A DNA stretch of 64,000 bases from Alphaproteobacteria bacterium (GTDB lineage: Bacteria; Pseudomonadota; Alphaproteobacteria; Rhodobacterales; Rhodobacteraceae). Below, one piece after another: positions 1-7,577 of this stretch; the stretch's first letter is position 1; every line of letters begins with the position of its first letter. The position numbers were made by a program, and so were the translations under genes. Where the stretch lies: contig JAUIBL010000021.1 in NCBI GenBank assembly GCA_030428355.1, positions 1 through 64,000 on the forward strand. The letters are read 5' to 3'. Under the pieces are notes generated by a model that made no database searches, was not told the origin of the DNA, and worked only from the letters and a program-made list of their open reading frames with translations.

Positions 1-310
1 ACAGATCGAACTTCTGCAAGAGGTCAAAAAGCGACGACAGATCCGCCCGGATCATCGTGTCATTGTCCAGATACAGTGTCTCGTCATACGGGCTGAACTT
101 CAGCGCCCCCACCTTGGGCCGGGTCATGTCTGCCGGGATGACAAAGCTCTGGTCGAACCCGCTGGTGTCATCGTCCGCCGCACACCAGATCGCCGTCTGC
201 AGACCTGGGTTGAACCGCTTGACCGACGCCGCCGACCGCCGCGCCACATCCACATGCGCCTTGCCCCAGGCCACGTACATGACCCCGCGTGTCCGGTTCT
301 GCTCCGACAT
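1..310 (-). CDS. Glycosyltransferase-like protein, N-terminal part only (runs off the window start)
   Basis: The gene is read on the minus strand from an ATG at 308-310 with a GGAGAG ribosome site just upstream, and is cut by the window edge, so about 103 residues are visible. The N-terminus (MSEQNRTRGVMYVAWGKAHV) leads into a Rossmann-like segment, and near residue 80 there is LYLDNDTMI, a hydrophobic strand ending in a DxD-type motif. This is typical of nucleotide-sugar transferases of the GT-A fold, where the acidic pair holds the metal and sugar nucleotide. The donor and acceptor cannot be inferred. The family call is moderate because only the first third or so is present. Confidence 0.6.
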   Translation of the reverse strand, partial: MSEQNRTRGVMYVAWGKAHVDVARRSAASVKRFNPGLQTAIWCAADDDTSGFDQSFVIPADMTRPKVGALKFSPYDETLYLDNDTMIRADLSSLFDLLQKFDL

Positions 311-419
311 CCAACCTCTCCTTCACACCCGCGTTGCCTAGCGCCCTGCCTGCCCCAAGTAAATCCGCCACGCGCTTTCCCCTTGACCGTCTGACGTCCA
401 ACGGGAATGCAGTCAGGTG

Positions 420-1151
420 ATGACACAACCGCTCTTCTCCGACCTGCAAACGCGCGCCACCGGGTTTCTGTCCCACATCACCGAGGAGGACAGCCTGATC
501 CCCGGTGCGGTTCTGGTCTCGGCCAGCTATGACGAAGCCGCCTTCTCTGAAGCGCTCTTCGACCAGTTGGACATTCCCCGCCCCGCCACGCTCTCCCGCG
601 CCGTCCCGCGCCGCAAAGCCGAATTCCTCGCCGGTCGCGCCATGGCACAAGCCGCCATGTCCTGCCTCGGCCTGCCCCCCCGCCCGGTCGAGACAACCCC
701 CAGCCGCGCGCCCCTCTGGCCCAACGGGCTCTCCGGTTCGATCAGCCACGCACGCGGCCGCTGCGCCTGCCTTCTGTCGCAGGATACCAGCCGCAGCTAC
801 GGCATCGACACCGAAGCCATTGCCGAAGGCCGCGCCCTTAGCGCGATCCTGTCACAGACCCTGTCGCCGGACGAACGTGCGCTGCTGACCCAAGGTCCAT
901 ATCCGCCCAACACCAACGCAACGCTGGCGTTCTCGGCGAAAGAGGCGCTCTTCAAAGCTCTCTACCCCCAGGTCGGCCGCCATTTCGGCTTTGACGCCGC
1001 CACATTGACCGACCCGCCCGAAGACACGAGCCTGACCCTCTCCCTGACCACCGACCTCACCGAAACCCTGCCTCAGGGCACCCGCTTCGAGATCCATCAC
1101 CGCCTGACCGGCACCCATGTCATGACATGGCTCGCCGTGCCCACCCCCTGA
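420..1151 (+). CDS. 4'-phosphopantetheinyl transferase (EntD/Sfp superfamily)
   Basis: A protein of about 243 residues that should transfer 4'-phosphopantetheine from CoA to a serine of a carrier protein, in the cytoplasm. The superfamily motifs are in order: RRKAEFLAGR near residue 65, LSGSISH near 105, the Mg-binding YGIDTEAI near 128 (the D and E ligands) and FSAKEALFKALYP near 172 with the catalytic KEALFK. Length and the presence of the AEFLAGR motif fit the EntD-like group rather than AcpS. A GTG lies directly before the chosen ATG, so 417 is an equally possible start; no strong ribosome site decides. No polyketide, NRPS or siderophore genes are visible nearby, so the carrier partner is unknown. 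Confidence 0.85.
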   Translation: MTQPLFSDLQTRATGFLSHITEEDSLIPGAVLVSASYDEAAFSEALFDQLDIPRPATLSRAVPRRKAEFLAGRAMAQAAMSCLGLPPRPVETTPSRAPLWPNGLSGSISHARGRCACLLSQDTSRSYGIDTEAIAEGRALSAILSQTLSPDERALLTQGPYPPNTNATLAFSAKEALFKALYPQVGRHFGFDAATLTDPPEDTSLTLSLTTDLTETLPQGTRFEIHHRLTGTHVMTWLAVPTP

Positions 1152-1231
1152 CCTTCTTCTTTTTCCAAATACGCAAAATCCACCGGCCCCCACAGCGCGG
1201 GGCGTCTCACTGACTCGAATCACTGGAAAAA

Positions 1232-1246
1232 GAACAAAATAAGAAC
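1232..1246. promoter_or_regulatory. LexA (SOS) box upstream of dnaE2
   Basis: GAAC at 1232-1235 and GAAC at 1243-1246 are separated by exactly seven bases. On the other strand this is GTTC-N7-GTTC, the direct-repeat operator of alphaproteobacterial LexA. It ends 13 bases before the dnaE2 start, where a repressor would block the promoter or early transcription. The spacing is read directly; control by LexA is inferred from the family. Confidence 0.85.
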
Positions 1247-1259
1247 ATAAAAGAGAGGT

Positions 1260-4244
1260 ATGTTCGCAGAGCTGTCGATCACCTCCAATTTCACCTTCCT
1301 CACCGGGGCCTCCCACCCCGAGGAATACATGGAGCGTGCCGCCACGCTGGGCCTCTCGGCCATCGCCATCACCGACACCAATTCGGTGGCTGGCATCGTT
1401 CGCGCTTGGACGGAAGGGAAAACCCTCCAGCGCCTGATCCGCGAACGCACCGAGCTTGAGGCAAGGAATGGCCCCATCGGCCCGCCCGTGCCCGCCCACA
1501 TCGACCACCGGCGCAGCCACATCCTGACCCATGTGCCCCGCCTCATCCCCGGCGCAAAGATCGTCACCGACACCGGCTTCACCGCCACGACCCTCGCCAG
1601 CACCCGGCAAGGCTGGGCGCAGCTTTGCCGCCTCATCACCACCGGCCGCCGCCGCGCGCCCAAGGGTGAATGTCACCTGACGCTCGACGATCTGGTGCGC
1701 TGCACCGACGGTCTCATCTGGCTCCTGCACCCGCCAACACAGGCCCTGACGGCCACGGGCGGCGCGGGCGACTGGTCGTCACAGGCGGAACGGCTGTCGC
1801 GCCGCTTTCCCGGGCAGACCCATCTCCTGCTCAGCCCGCTCTATGACGGGCAGGACAGCCCCCGCTTCGACCGCATCGCAGCACTGGCACACCGCCTGAA
1901 CCTGCCAACCGTGGCCTCGGCCACACCGATCATGCATCACGGACGCCGCCGCAAGCTCGCCGATGTGGTCACCGCCATCCGCCAGGGCTGCCGCGTGGAC
2001 GAACTGGGCACCAAGGCGCTCGCCAATGGCGAACAGCGCCTGCGGTCTGAGGCCGAAATGCGCCGCCTGCTTGGCCCCCATGCCGATGCGGTGGACCGCG
2101 CCGCGCAACTGGCCGAGGCCTGCACCTTCGATCTCGGCCAACTGCGCTACGAATACCCCAGCGAAATCACCGGCACCGAGACCGCCGCCCAGCGCCTGTC
2201 CCGCCTCGCGCACGAAGGGCTGAAATGGCGCTACCCGCATGGCGCGCCCGACAAGGTGAAAAAGTTGCTGGCGCATGAGCTCACCCTGATCGGCAAGCTG
2301 AAATACGAACCCTATTTCCTCACCGTGCGCGACATCGTCGCCTTCGCCCGCGAACGTGGCATCCTCTGTCAGGGGCGTGGGTCCGCCGCCAACTCGGTGG
2401 TCTGCTACTGCCTCGGCGTGACCTCGGTCTCTCCCGAAATCGGCACAATGGTCTTTGAACGCTTCGTCTCCGAGGCCCGCGATGAACCGCCCGACATCGA
2501 CGTCGATTTCGAACATGAACGCCGCGAAGAGGTGATCCAGCACATCTACGACCGCTACGGTCGCCACCGCGCCGGCCTCTGCGCCACGGTGATCCACTAT
2601 CGCGGCAAACGCGCCATCCGCGAGGTGGGGGCAGCGATGGGGCTGTCACAAGACACCATCGGCGCGCTTTCCTCCCAGCTCTGGGGCTTCTTCTCGACCA
2701 ACGGGCTTGAGGAACACCGCATGCGCGAAATCGGCCTCGACCCGAACGATCACCGCCTCAAGCTGACGATGGAGCTGATCTTCGAAATCATCGGCTTCCC
2801 CCGCCACCTCTCCCAGCATGTCGGCGGCTTCATCATCACCGAAGGGCGGCTTGATGAACTCGTGCCCATCGAAAACGCCACGATGGAGGACCGCACCGTC
2901 ATCTGCTGGGACAAGGACGACATCGACGCTCTGGGCATCCTCAAGGTGGATGTTCTGGCGCTCGGCATGCTCTCCTGCATCCGCAAGGCGTTCGATCTCA
3001 TGACCCTGCATCACGGCCAGACCTACAACCTCGCCACCCTGCCGCCCGAAGACCCGGCGGTCTATGACATGCTCTGCAAGGCCGATAGCGTCGGTGTCTT
3101 TCAGGTCGAATCCCGCGCGCAGATGAACTTCCTGCCGCGCATGAAGCCCCGCACCTTCTACGATCTGGTGATCGAGGTCGCCATCATCCGTCCCGGCCCC
3201 ATCCAGGGCGACATGGTTCACCCCTATATCCGCCGCCGCAACGGCGAAGAAGAGGTGAGCTTTCCGTCGGACGAACTCGGCGCGGTGCTGGGCAAGACCC
3301 TTGGCGTGCCGCTCTTTCAGGAGCAGGCGATGCAGATCGCCATCGTCGGCGCGGGCTTCACCCCCGAACAGGCCGACCGCCTGCGCCGGTCGCTCGCCAC
3401 GTTCAAGAAGCACGGCAATGTTTCCGAATTCCGCACCCTCTTCATGCGCGGCATGCGCAACAAAGGCTATGACGACGATTTCGCCGAACGCTGTTTCTCG
3501 CAGATCGAAGGCTTCGGATCTTACGGCTTTCCCGAAAGCCACGCCGCCAGCTTTGCCCTGCTGGTCTATGCAAGTGCATGGATCAAACACCACCACCCCG
3601 GCATCTTCGCCTGTGCGCTCTTGAACTCGCAACCCATGGGCTTCTACGCCCCCGCCCAGATCGTCCGCGACGCCCGTGAACATGGCGTCACCGTCCGCCC
3701 CGTCTGCATCAACGCCAGCTTCTGGGACAACGTGATGGAACCCGACGCCAAGGGCGGCCTCGCCCTGCGTCTGGGCTTCCGTCAGATCAAGGGCCTGAAC
3801 GAGGAAGACGCCGCCTGGATCGCCGCCGGGCGCGGCAATGGTTACCAAAGCGTGAATGACCTCTGGCGTCGCGCCGGGCTTGACCCCGCGACCATCGCCC
3901 GTCTGGCCGAGGCCGACACCTTCCGCGAGATCGGCCTCACCCGCAGGCAAGCCCTGTGGGAGGCCAAGGCGCTCACCACCCGCAAGACCCTGCCGCTCTT
4001 CGACGGCGACATCGACGGGGAGGCGATCATGGAACCCGCCGCCCACCTGCCGCAGATGACCGAGGGCGAACAGGTGGTCGAAGATTACGTCGCCCTGCGC
4101 CTGACCCTGCGCCGCCACCCGGTGGCGCTCCTGCGGCACATCCTGACGCCGGATCCGTCCCGTACGGTTGAACCTTACGTTTCAACGACCAAACCGTACA
4201 AACCGCCCATGCCCCTGCCCTTCACCCGCGCGAACCCGGATTGA
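1260..4244 (+). CDS. dnaE2: Error-prone DNA polymerase DnaE2 (ImuC), C-terminally shortened
   Basis: A C-family DNA polymerase alpha-subunit paralogue used for damage-induced translesion synthesis. The N-terminus (MFAELSITSNFTFLTGASHP) is the DnaE2 form of the PHP domain. The polymerase acid motif PDIDVDF lies near residues 411-417, followed by the finger and thumb blocks (CQGRGSAANSVVCYCLG, RRSLATFKKHG, FGSYGFPESHAASF) and the helix-hairpin-helix part. It is 994 residues, clearly shorter than the roughly 1,050-1,150 usual for the family. Homology stops after HPVALLRHIL and the last 35 or so residues are unrelated, so the OB-fold and tail are absent. It stands alone, without imuA/imuB beside it. 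A LexA box sits 13 bases upstream; the GAGAGG ribosome site is only one base from the ATG, yet the N-terminus matches the family. Confidence 0.92.
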   Translation: MFAELSITSNFTFLTGASHPEEYMERAATLGLSAIAITDTNSVAGIVRAWTEGKTLQRLIRERTELEARNGPIGPPVPAHIDHRRSHILTHVPRLIPGAKIVTDTGFTATTLASTRQGWAQLCRLITTGRRRAPKGECHLTLDDLVRCTDGLIWLLHPPTQALTATGGAGDWSSQAERLSRRFPGQTHLLLSPLYDGQDSPRFDRIAALAHRLNLPTVASATPIMHHGRRRKLADVVTAIRQGCRVDELGTKALANGEQRLRSEAEMRRLLGPHADAVDRAAQLAEACTFDLGQLRYEYPSEITGTETAAQRLSRLAHEGLKWRYPHGAPDKVKKLLAHELTLIGKLKYEPYFLTVRDIVAFARERGILCQGRGSAANSVVCYCLGVTSVSPEIGTMVFERFVSEARDEPPDIDVDFEHERREEVIQHIYDRYGRHRAGLCATVIHYRGKRAIREVGAAMGLSQDTIGALSSQLWGFFSTNGLEEHRMREIGLDPNDHRLKLTMELIFEIIGFPRHLSQHVGGFIITEGRLDELVPIENATMEDRTVICWDKDDIDALGILKVDVLALGMLSCIRKAFDLMTLHHGQTYNLATLPPEDPAVYDMLCKADSVGVFQVESRAQMNFLPRMKPRTFYDLVIEVAIIRPGPIQGDMVHPYIRRRNGEEEVSFPSDELGAVLGKTLGVPLFQEQAMQIAIVGAGFTPEQADRLRRSLATFKKHGNVSEFRTLFMRGMRNKGYDDDFAERCFSQIEGFGSYGFPESHAASFALLVYASAWIKHHHPGIFACALLNSQPMGFYAPAQIVRDAREHGVTVRPVCINASFWDNVMEPDAKGGLALRLGFRQIKGLNEEDAAWIAAGRGNGYQSVNDLWRRAGLDPATIARLAEADTFREIGLTRRQALWEAKALTTRKTLPLFDGDIDGEAIMEPAAHLPQMTEGEQVVEDYVALRLTLRRHPVALLRHILTPDPSRTVEPYVSTTKPYKPPMPLPFTRANPD
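4162..4199. repeat. Nested inverted repeat inside the end of dnaE2
   Basis: GTACGGTT (4162-4169) pairs with AACCGTAC (4192-4199), and GTTGAA (4167-4172) pairs with TTCAAC (4181-4186). The stretch is clearly poorer in G and C than its surroundings and falls where DnaE2 stops resembling its family, so it may mark a rearrangement junction. Confidence 0.6.
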
Positions 4245-4296
4245 TTGCCAAGCCGCATCAACCCCGCCATTGTCCGCCCAAAAAAGGGAGCCAGAC

Positions 4297-4641
4297 ATGA
4301 TCGCCATCATCTTCGAAGTCATGCCCGCAGAGGGCCAGAAAGACGCCTATCTCGACATCGCCGCCACCATGCGCCCCATGGTCGAACAGGTCGAAGGCTT
4401 TATATCGGTCGAACGCTTCCAAAGCCTGACCAACCCCGACAAGCTTCTGTCAATCAGCTTTTTCGAGGACGAAGACGCCGTCCACCGCTGGCGTCAACTG
4501 GCCGCGCACCGGAACGCGCAATCCAAGGGCCGCAATGGTGTCTTCTCGGACTACCGCCTGCGCGTCTGCCATGTGATGCGCGACTACGGCATGTTCGACC
4601 GCGAACAGGCCCCCGAGGACAGCATCAAGGCGCATGGCTGA
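4297..4641 (+). CDS. Antibiotic-biosynthesis-monooxygenase (ABM) fold protein
   Basis: A 114-residue protein starting at ATG 4297 behind a good AAGGGAG site. The pattern MIAIIFEVMPAEGQ, a long first helix (DAYLDIAATMRPMVEQVEGF), then SVERFQS, KLLSISFFEDEDAVHRW and a final RLRVCHVMRDYG is typical of the dimeric alpha/beta ABM fold. Such proteins act as small cofactor-free oxygenases, heme-degrading enzymes or have no known substrate. The C-terminus is longer than in minimal members. The substrate is not predictable. It follows dnaE2 by 52 bases but carries its own ribosome site; whether it shares the SOS promoter is open. Confidence 0.75.
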   Translation: MIAIIFEVMPAEGQKDAYLDIAATMRPMVEQVEGFISVERFQSLTNPDKLLSISFFEDEDAVHRWRQLAAHRNAQSKGRNGVFSDYRLRVCHVMRDYGMFDREQAPEDSIKAHG

Positions 4642-4653
4642 CGGCTTCTTCAT

Positions 4654-4683
4654 TTTGCAAACTTGCAAATGCAACTTTGCAAA
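4654..4683. repeat. Cluster of TTTGCAAA palindromes
   Basis: Two perfect TTTGCAAA octamers (4654-4661 and 4676-4683) flank an imperfect CTTGCAAA (4662-4669). The octamer resembles sites reported for short-chain fatty-acyl-CoA (ScfR/RamB/PccR) regulators, from memory. It lies between convergent genes, so a promoter role is not obvious. Confidence 0.45.
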
Positions 4684-4740
4684 CCATACAAAGCCCGACA
4701 ATCGCGTCACATCCCCAAAGGCCCGAGGCTGCAGGCCGAG

Positions 4741-4771
4741 ACAAAAAGAATGGGCGCCCGAAGGCGCCCAT
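4741..4771 (-). terminator. Intrinsic terminator of aspC
   Basis: ATGGGCGCC (4750-4758), loop CGAA, GGCGCCCAT (4763-4771): a perfect nine-pair stem. On the minus strand it is followed by a T-rich tail (complement of 4742-4750), as expected 22 bases after the aspC stop. Confidence 0.85.
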
Positions 4772-4793
4772 GCAAATTGAATAACAGGTAAAC

Positions 4794-5978
4794 TCAGATC
4801 CCGACGTCGATCATCGCCTTGGCAAGGATCGGCACCGACTCCTTGTTGAGACCGGCGATGTTCAAACGGGAATCCCCGACCAGATAGATCGCGTGCTCCT
4901 CGCGCAGCCGCTCCACCTGCTCCGGCGTCGCACCAAGCCGCGAGAACATGCCGCGATGCTGGCCGATAAAGCTGAACCGGTCCGAACCGGACAGACGCTG
5001 CAGTTCCGCCGCCAGTTGTTCACGCAGCCCCAGCATGCCGTTCCGCATCTCTTCCAATTCTGCCGCCCATTCCGCGCGCAGCGCGTCGTCGGTCAGCACC
5101 ATCGTCACCAACCGCGCGCCGTGATCCGGCGGGAAGGAATAGTTCTGACGGTTGAGATAGGCCAGGTTGCCTTGGTTCACCTTGTGTGCCCCCGCATCCT
5201 GAGACACCGCCATCAAAAGCCCGGTCCGTTCGCGGTAGATGCCGAAGTTCTTCGAACAGCTTGCCGCGATGATGGTCTCGGGCACGGACGAGGCGATCAG
5301 ACGGGTTGCCGCTGCGTCTTCCTCGAGCCCGTCGCCAAAGCCCTGATAGGCGATGTCGACCATCGGCGTCGCGCCTGTCTTGATCAGCAGATCAACCAGC
5401 GCCTTCCATTCCGACATGTTCATGTTCGCACCGGTCGGGTTGTGGCAGCAGCCATGCACCAGCACGACATCCCCCGGCGCGGCCTGTGCCAGGTCTTCCA
5501 TCATGCCGTTGAAATCGACACCCCGGCTATCCTCGTCGAAATAGCGGTAGGGCACCATCGTCATGCCCATATGCTTGAGGATCGACAGGTGGTTCGGCCA
5601 GGTCGGATCGCTGACGAACACCTTGGCATTCGGGTTGGCCAGACGCACGAGGTCAAAGCCCTGACGCACGGCACCGGTACCACCGGGTGTCGCCACTGCG
5701 GCCACGTTCGCACGCGGCACGGCATCGCCCAGAACCATCGCGATCATCGCATCGGCAAAAGCCGGGTCGCCGGCAAGACCTGTATAGGCCTTGGTGGTCT
5801 CTGCTTCCCAAAGCTGCTGCTCGGCGTTCTTGATCGCGCGCATGATCGGCGTGTTGCCGGACGCGTCCTTGTAGACACCGACGCCAAGGTCGATTTTCCC
5901 ATCGCGCGGGTCCTCGCGATAGGTCTGCATCAGGGCAAGGATCTTGTCTGCCGGTTGTTCCTTTAGGGTCTCGAACAT
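4794..5978 (-). CDS. aspC: Aspartate / aromatic amino acid aminotransferase (class I)
   Basis: A 394-residue fold-type I PLP enzyme of the AspC/TyrB group. HGCCHNPTG (175-183) is the cofactor-binding motif, the PLP lysine is K243 in SCSKNFGIYRERTG, and RLNIAGLN near the end holds the substrate-carboxylate arginine. The start is ATG 5976-5978 (MFETLKEQ), which overlaps the stop of sseA by one base (TGATG), so the two are translationally coupled. AspC-type enzymes also transaminate cysteine to 3-mercaptopyruvate, the substrate of SseA, which gives the pairing a clear sense. Aspartate versus aromatic preference cannot be read from sequence alone. Confidence 0.93.
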   Translation of the reverse strand: MFETLKEQPADKILALMQTYREDPRDGKIDLGVGVYKDASGNTPIMRAIKNAEQQLWEAETTKAYTGLAGDPAFADAMIAMVLGDAVPRANVAAVATPGGTGAVRQGFDLVRLANPNAKVFVSDPTWPNHLSILKHMGMTMVPYRYFDEDSRGVDFNGMMEDLAQAAPGDVVLVHGCCHNPTGANMNMSEWKALVDLLIKTGATPMVDIAYQGFGDGLEEDAAATRLIASSVPETIIAASCSKNFGIYRERTGLLMAVSQDAGAHKVNQGNLAYLNRQNYSFPPDHGARLVTMVLTDDALRAEWAAELEEMRNGMLGLREQLAAELQRLSGSDRFSFIGQHRGMFSRLGATPEQVERLREEHAIYLVGDSRLNIAGLNKESVPILAKAMIDVGI

Positions 5979-6835
5979 CAATTGTCTCCAGTGGCCACGG
6001 GTACCGTGGGGAACATCCCCCATTCGGACCACGAGCCGTCGTATAGGGAATGGTCGTCTTTGCCCATGCGCGCCATCGCCAGCGACAGGATCGCCGCCGT
6101 CACGCCAGAGCCGCATGTGGTGATGGCCGGTTTCGAAAGGTCGACGCCAGCCGCCTCGAAGATCGCACGGGTCTCTTCGGGCGTCTTCATCGTCTGATCG
6201 GCATTGAGCAGGCTGGCGTAATGCACGTTCTTCGATCCGGGGATATGCCCGCCGCGCATGCCGGGGCGCGGTTCGGGCTCTTCCCCGCGGAACCGGCCGG
6301 GCGAGCGGGCGTCGATGATCTCCTGATCGCGCAGCTTGGACGCGGCAGAGACCTGCGTCACATCCTTGATCAGATGCGCCTGACGACGGACCGTCATGTG
6401 GCGGTCGCGGATGATCGGGGGCAAATCCTCGACCTCGCGGCCTTCGGCGACCCATTTCGGAAAACCCCCGTCCAGCACTGCAATGTCGTTCTGGCCCATC
6501 AGCTTGAACAGCCACCAGACCCGCGCCGCGGAAAACAGACCTGCGCCATCGTAGACCACAACCTGATGGCCGTCGCCCACACCCATGGCGCGCATCCGCG
6601 ACATGAACTTTTCGATGGGCGGCGCCATATGCGGCAGGTCGGACCGGCTGTCGGAAATCTCGTCGATGTCAAAGAACCGGGCGCCGGGGATGTGGCCTGC
6701 GGCGTATTCCGCCTTGGCATCGCGGTCGCTGCCCGGCAAGTACATCGACGCATCCAGAATACGCAGATCGGGATCGCGCATATGCGAGGCAAGCCAGTCT
6801 GTCGAAACAAGCGTTCTCGGATCGTCCTGTGCCAT
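5978..6835 (-). CDS. sseA: 3-mercaptopyruvate sulfurtransferase (tandem rhodanese)
   Basis: A two-domain rhodanese of 285 residues from the ATG at 6835 (MAQDDPRTLVSTDWL). The N-terminal domain is inactive and carries the usual GHIPGARFFDID and VVVYDGAGLFSAARVWW blocks. The C-terminal domain has the active loop CGSGVTA with C241; the CG[ST]GVT loop is that of mercaptopyruvate sulfurtransferases rather than thiosulfate rhodaneses. It transfers sulfur from 3-mercaptopyruvate to thiols or cyanide. Upstream in-frame starts (up to 6907) exist, but family alignment begins near the chosen Met; no strong ribosome site settles it. It overlaps aspC. Confidence 0.9.
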   Translation of the reverse strand: MAQDDPRTLVSTDWLASHMRDPDLRILDASMYLPGSDRDAKAEYAAGHIPGARFFDIDEISDSRSDLPHMAPPIEKFMSRMRAMGVGDGHQVVVYDGAGLFSAARVWWLFKLMGQNDIAVLDGGFPKWVAEGREVEDLPPIIRDRHMTVRRQAHLIKDVTQVSAASKLRDQEIIDARSPGRFRGEEPEPRPGMRGGHIPGSKNVHYASLLNADQTMKTPEETRAIFEAAGVDLSKPAITTCGSGVTAAILSLAMARMGKDDHSLYDGSWSEWGMFPTVPVATGDN

Positions 6836-6918
6836 ATCTGTCGCCACATCTGATTGGGATCGGTTCTGCATAGAACCCAGACGACCGACTCGCAAGCGAT
6901 TGACCATTCAAGGCACCG

Positions 6919-6959
6919 CGATGCGTCAACGCATCGTGGCTTTCCGTCGACGGAAAGCC
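6919..6959. repeat. Two adjacent perfect hairpins between smpB and sseA
   Basis: CGATGCGT/ACGCATCG (6919-6926 with 6929-6936) is an eight-pair inverted repeat with a two-base centre. Immediately after comes a perfect 22-base palindrome at 6938-6959 (arms GGCTTTCCGTC and GACGGAAAGCC). They lie just beyond the smpB stop on the minus strand and may act as its terminator, but there is no T-run. Confidence 0.6.
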
Positions 6960-6968
6960 GCCCCGGCC

Positions 6969-7442
6969 CTAACCTGCGGTTTTCAGCAGACGCTGCTTCT
7001 GGCGGCTCCAGTCGCGCTTGGCCTCGGATTCGCGCTTGTCGTGGTTTTTCTTGCCCTTGGCGATGCCAAGCTTCATCTTCACCATGCCCTTGTCGTTGAA
7101 ATAGAGCACCAGCGGCACGATGGTCATGCCCTTGCGCTGGGTCTCGTTCCAAAGACGCGACAATTCCTTGCGCGACACCAAAAGCTTGCGGCGGCGGCGT
7201 TCCTCATGCGGGAACATCGCGCGGTTGTAGGGCGCGATATACGAGTTCACCAGCCACAGCTCGCCCTCTTCGACGGCGGCGTAACATTCGGTGATGTTCG
7301 CGCTGTTCTCGCGCAGGGACTTCACTTCGGAGCCTTGCAGCACAATCCCCGCTTCGAGATCGTCCTCGATGGCATAGTCGAACCGCGCCCGACGATTGTC
7401 GGCGATCACCTTGTAGTTCGGATTGTCCTTCGGCTTGGCCAT
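6969..7442 (-). CDS. smpB: SsrA (tmRNA)-binding protein SmpB
   Basis: A 157-residue basic protein that binds tmRNA and brings it to stalled ribosomes in trans-translation. Visible blocks are [55 protein letters not shown] and the very basic C-terminal tail ([20 protein letters not shown]) that enters the mRNA channel. The start is ATG 7440-7442 with GGAG upstream (AAAGGAGACC); the longer in-frame extension to 7523 does not match the family. It is a free-standing gene between the alanine symporter and sseA. Confidence 0.97.
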   Translation of the reverse strand: MAKPKDNPNYKVIADNRRARFDYAIEDDLEAGIVLQGSEVKSLRENSANITECYAAVEEGELWLVNSYIAPYNRAMFPHEERRRRKLLVSRKELSRLWNETQRKGMTIVPLVLYFNDKGMVKMKLGIAKGKKNHDKRESEAKRDWSRQKQRLLKTAG

Positions 7443-7525
7443 CGCTGCGGTCTCCTTTGCCCGCGAGAGGGCTAGATATAAGATGTCGCGTGACTTTTGA
7501 AACCGCTTTTGCGCGACGATCACGG

Positions 7526-7553
7526 AAAAGGGCGGACCAGATGGCCCGCCCTT
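7526..7553 (-). terminator. Terminator of the alanine symporter gene
   Basis: AAGGGCGG (7528-7535) and CCGCCCTT (7546-7553) form an eight-pair stem about 25 bases past the symporter stop, followed on the minus strand by TTTTCCGT. Confidence 0.75.
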
Positions 7554-7577
7554 GTGCAGTTCAGGTGCAGAAACGGA

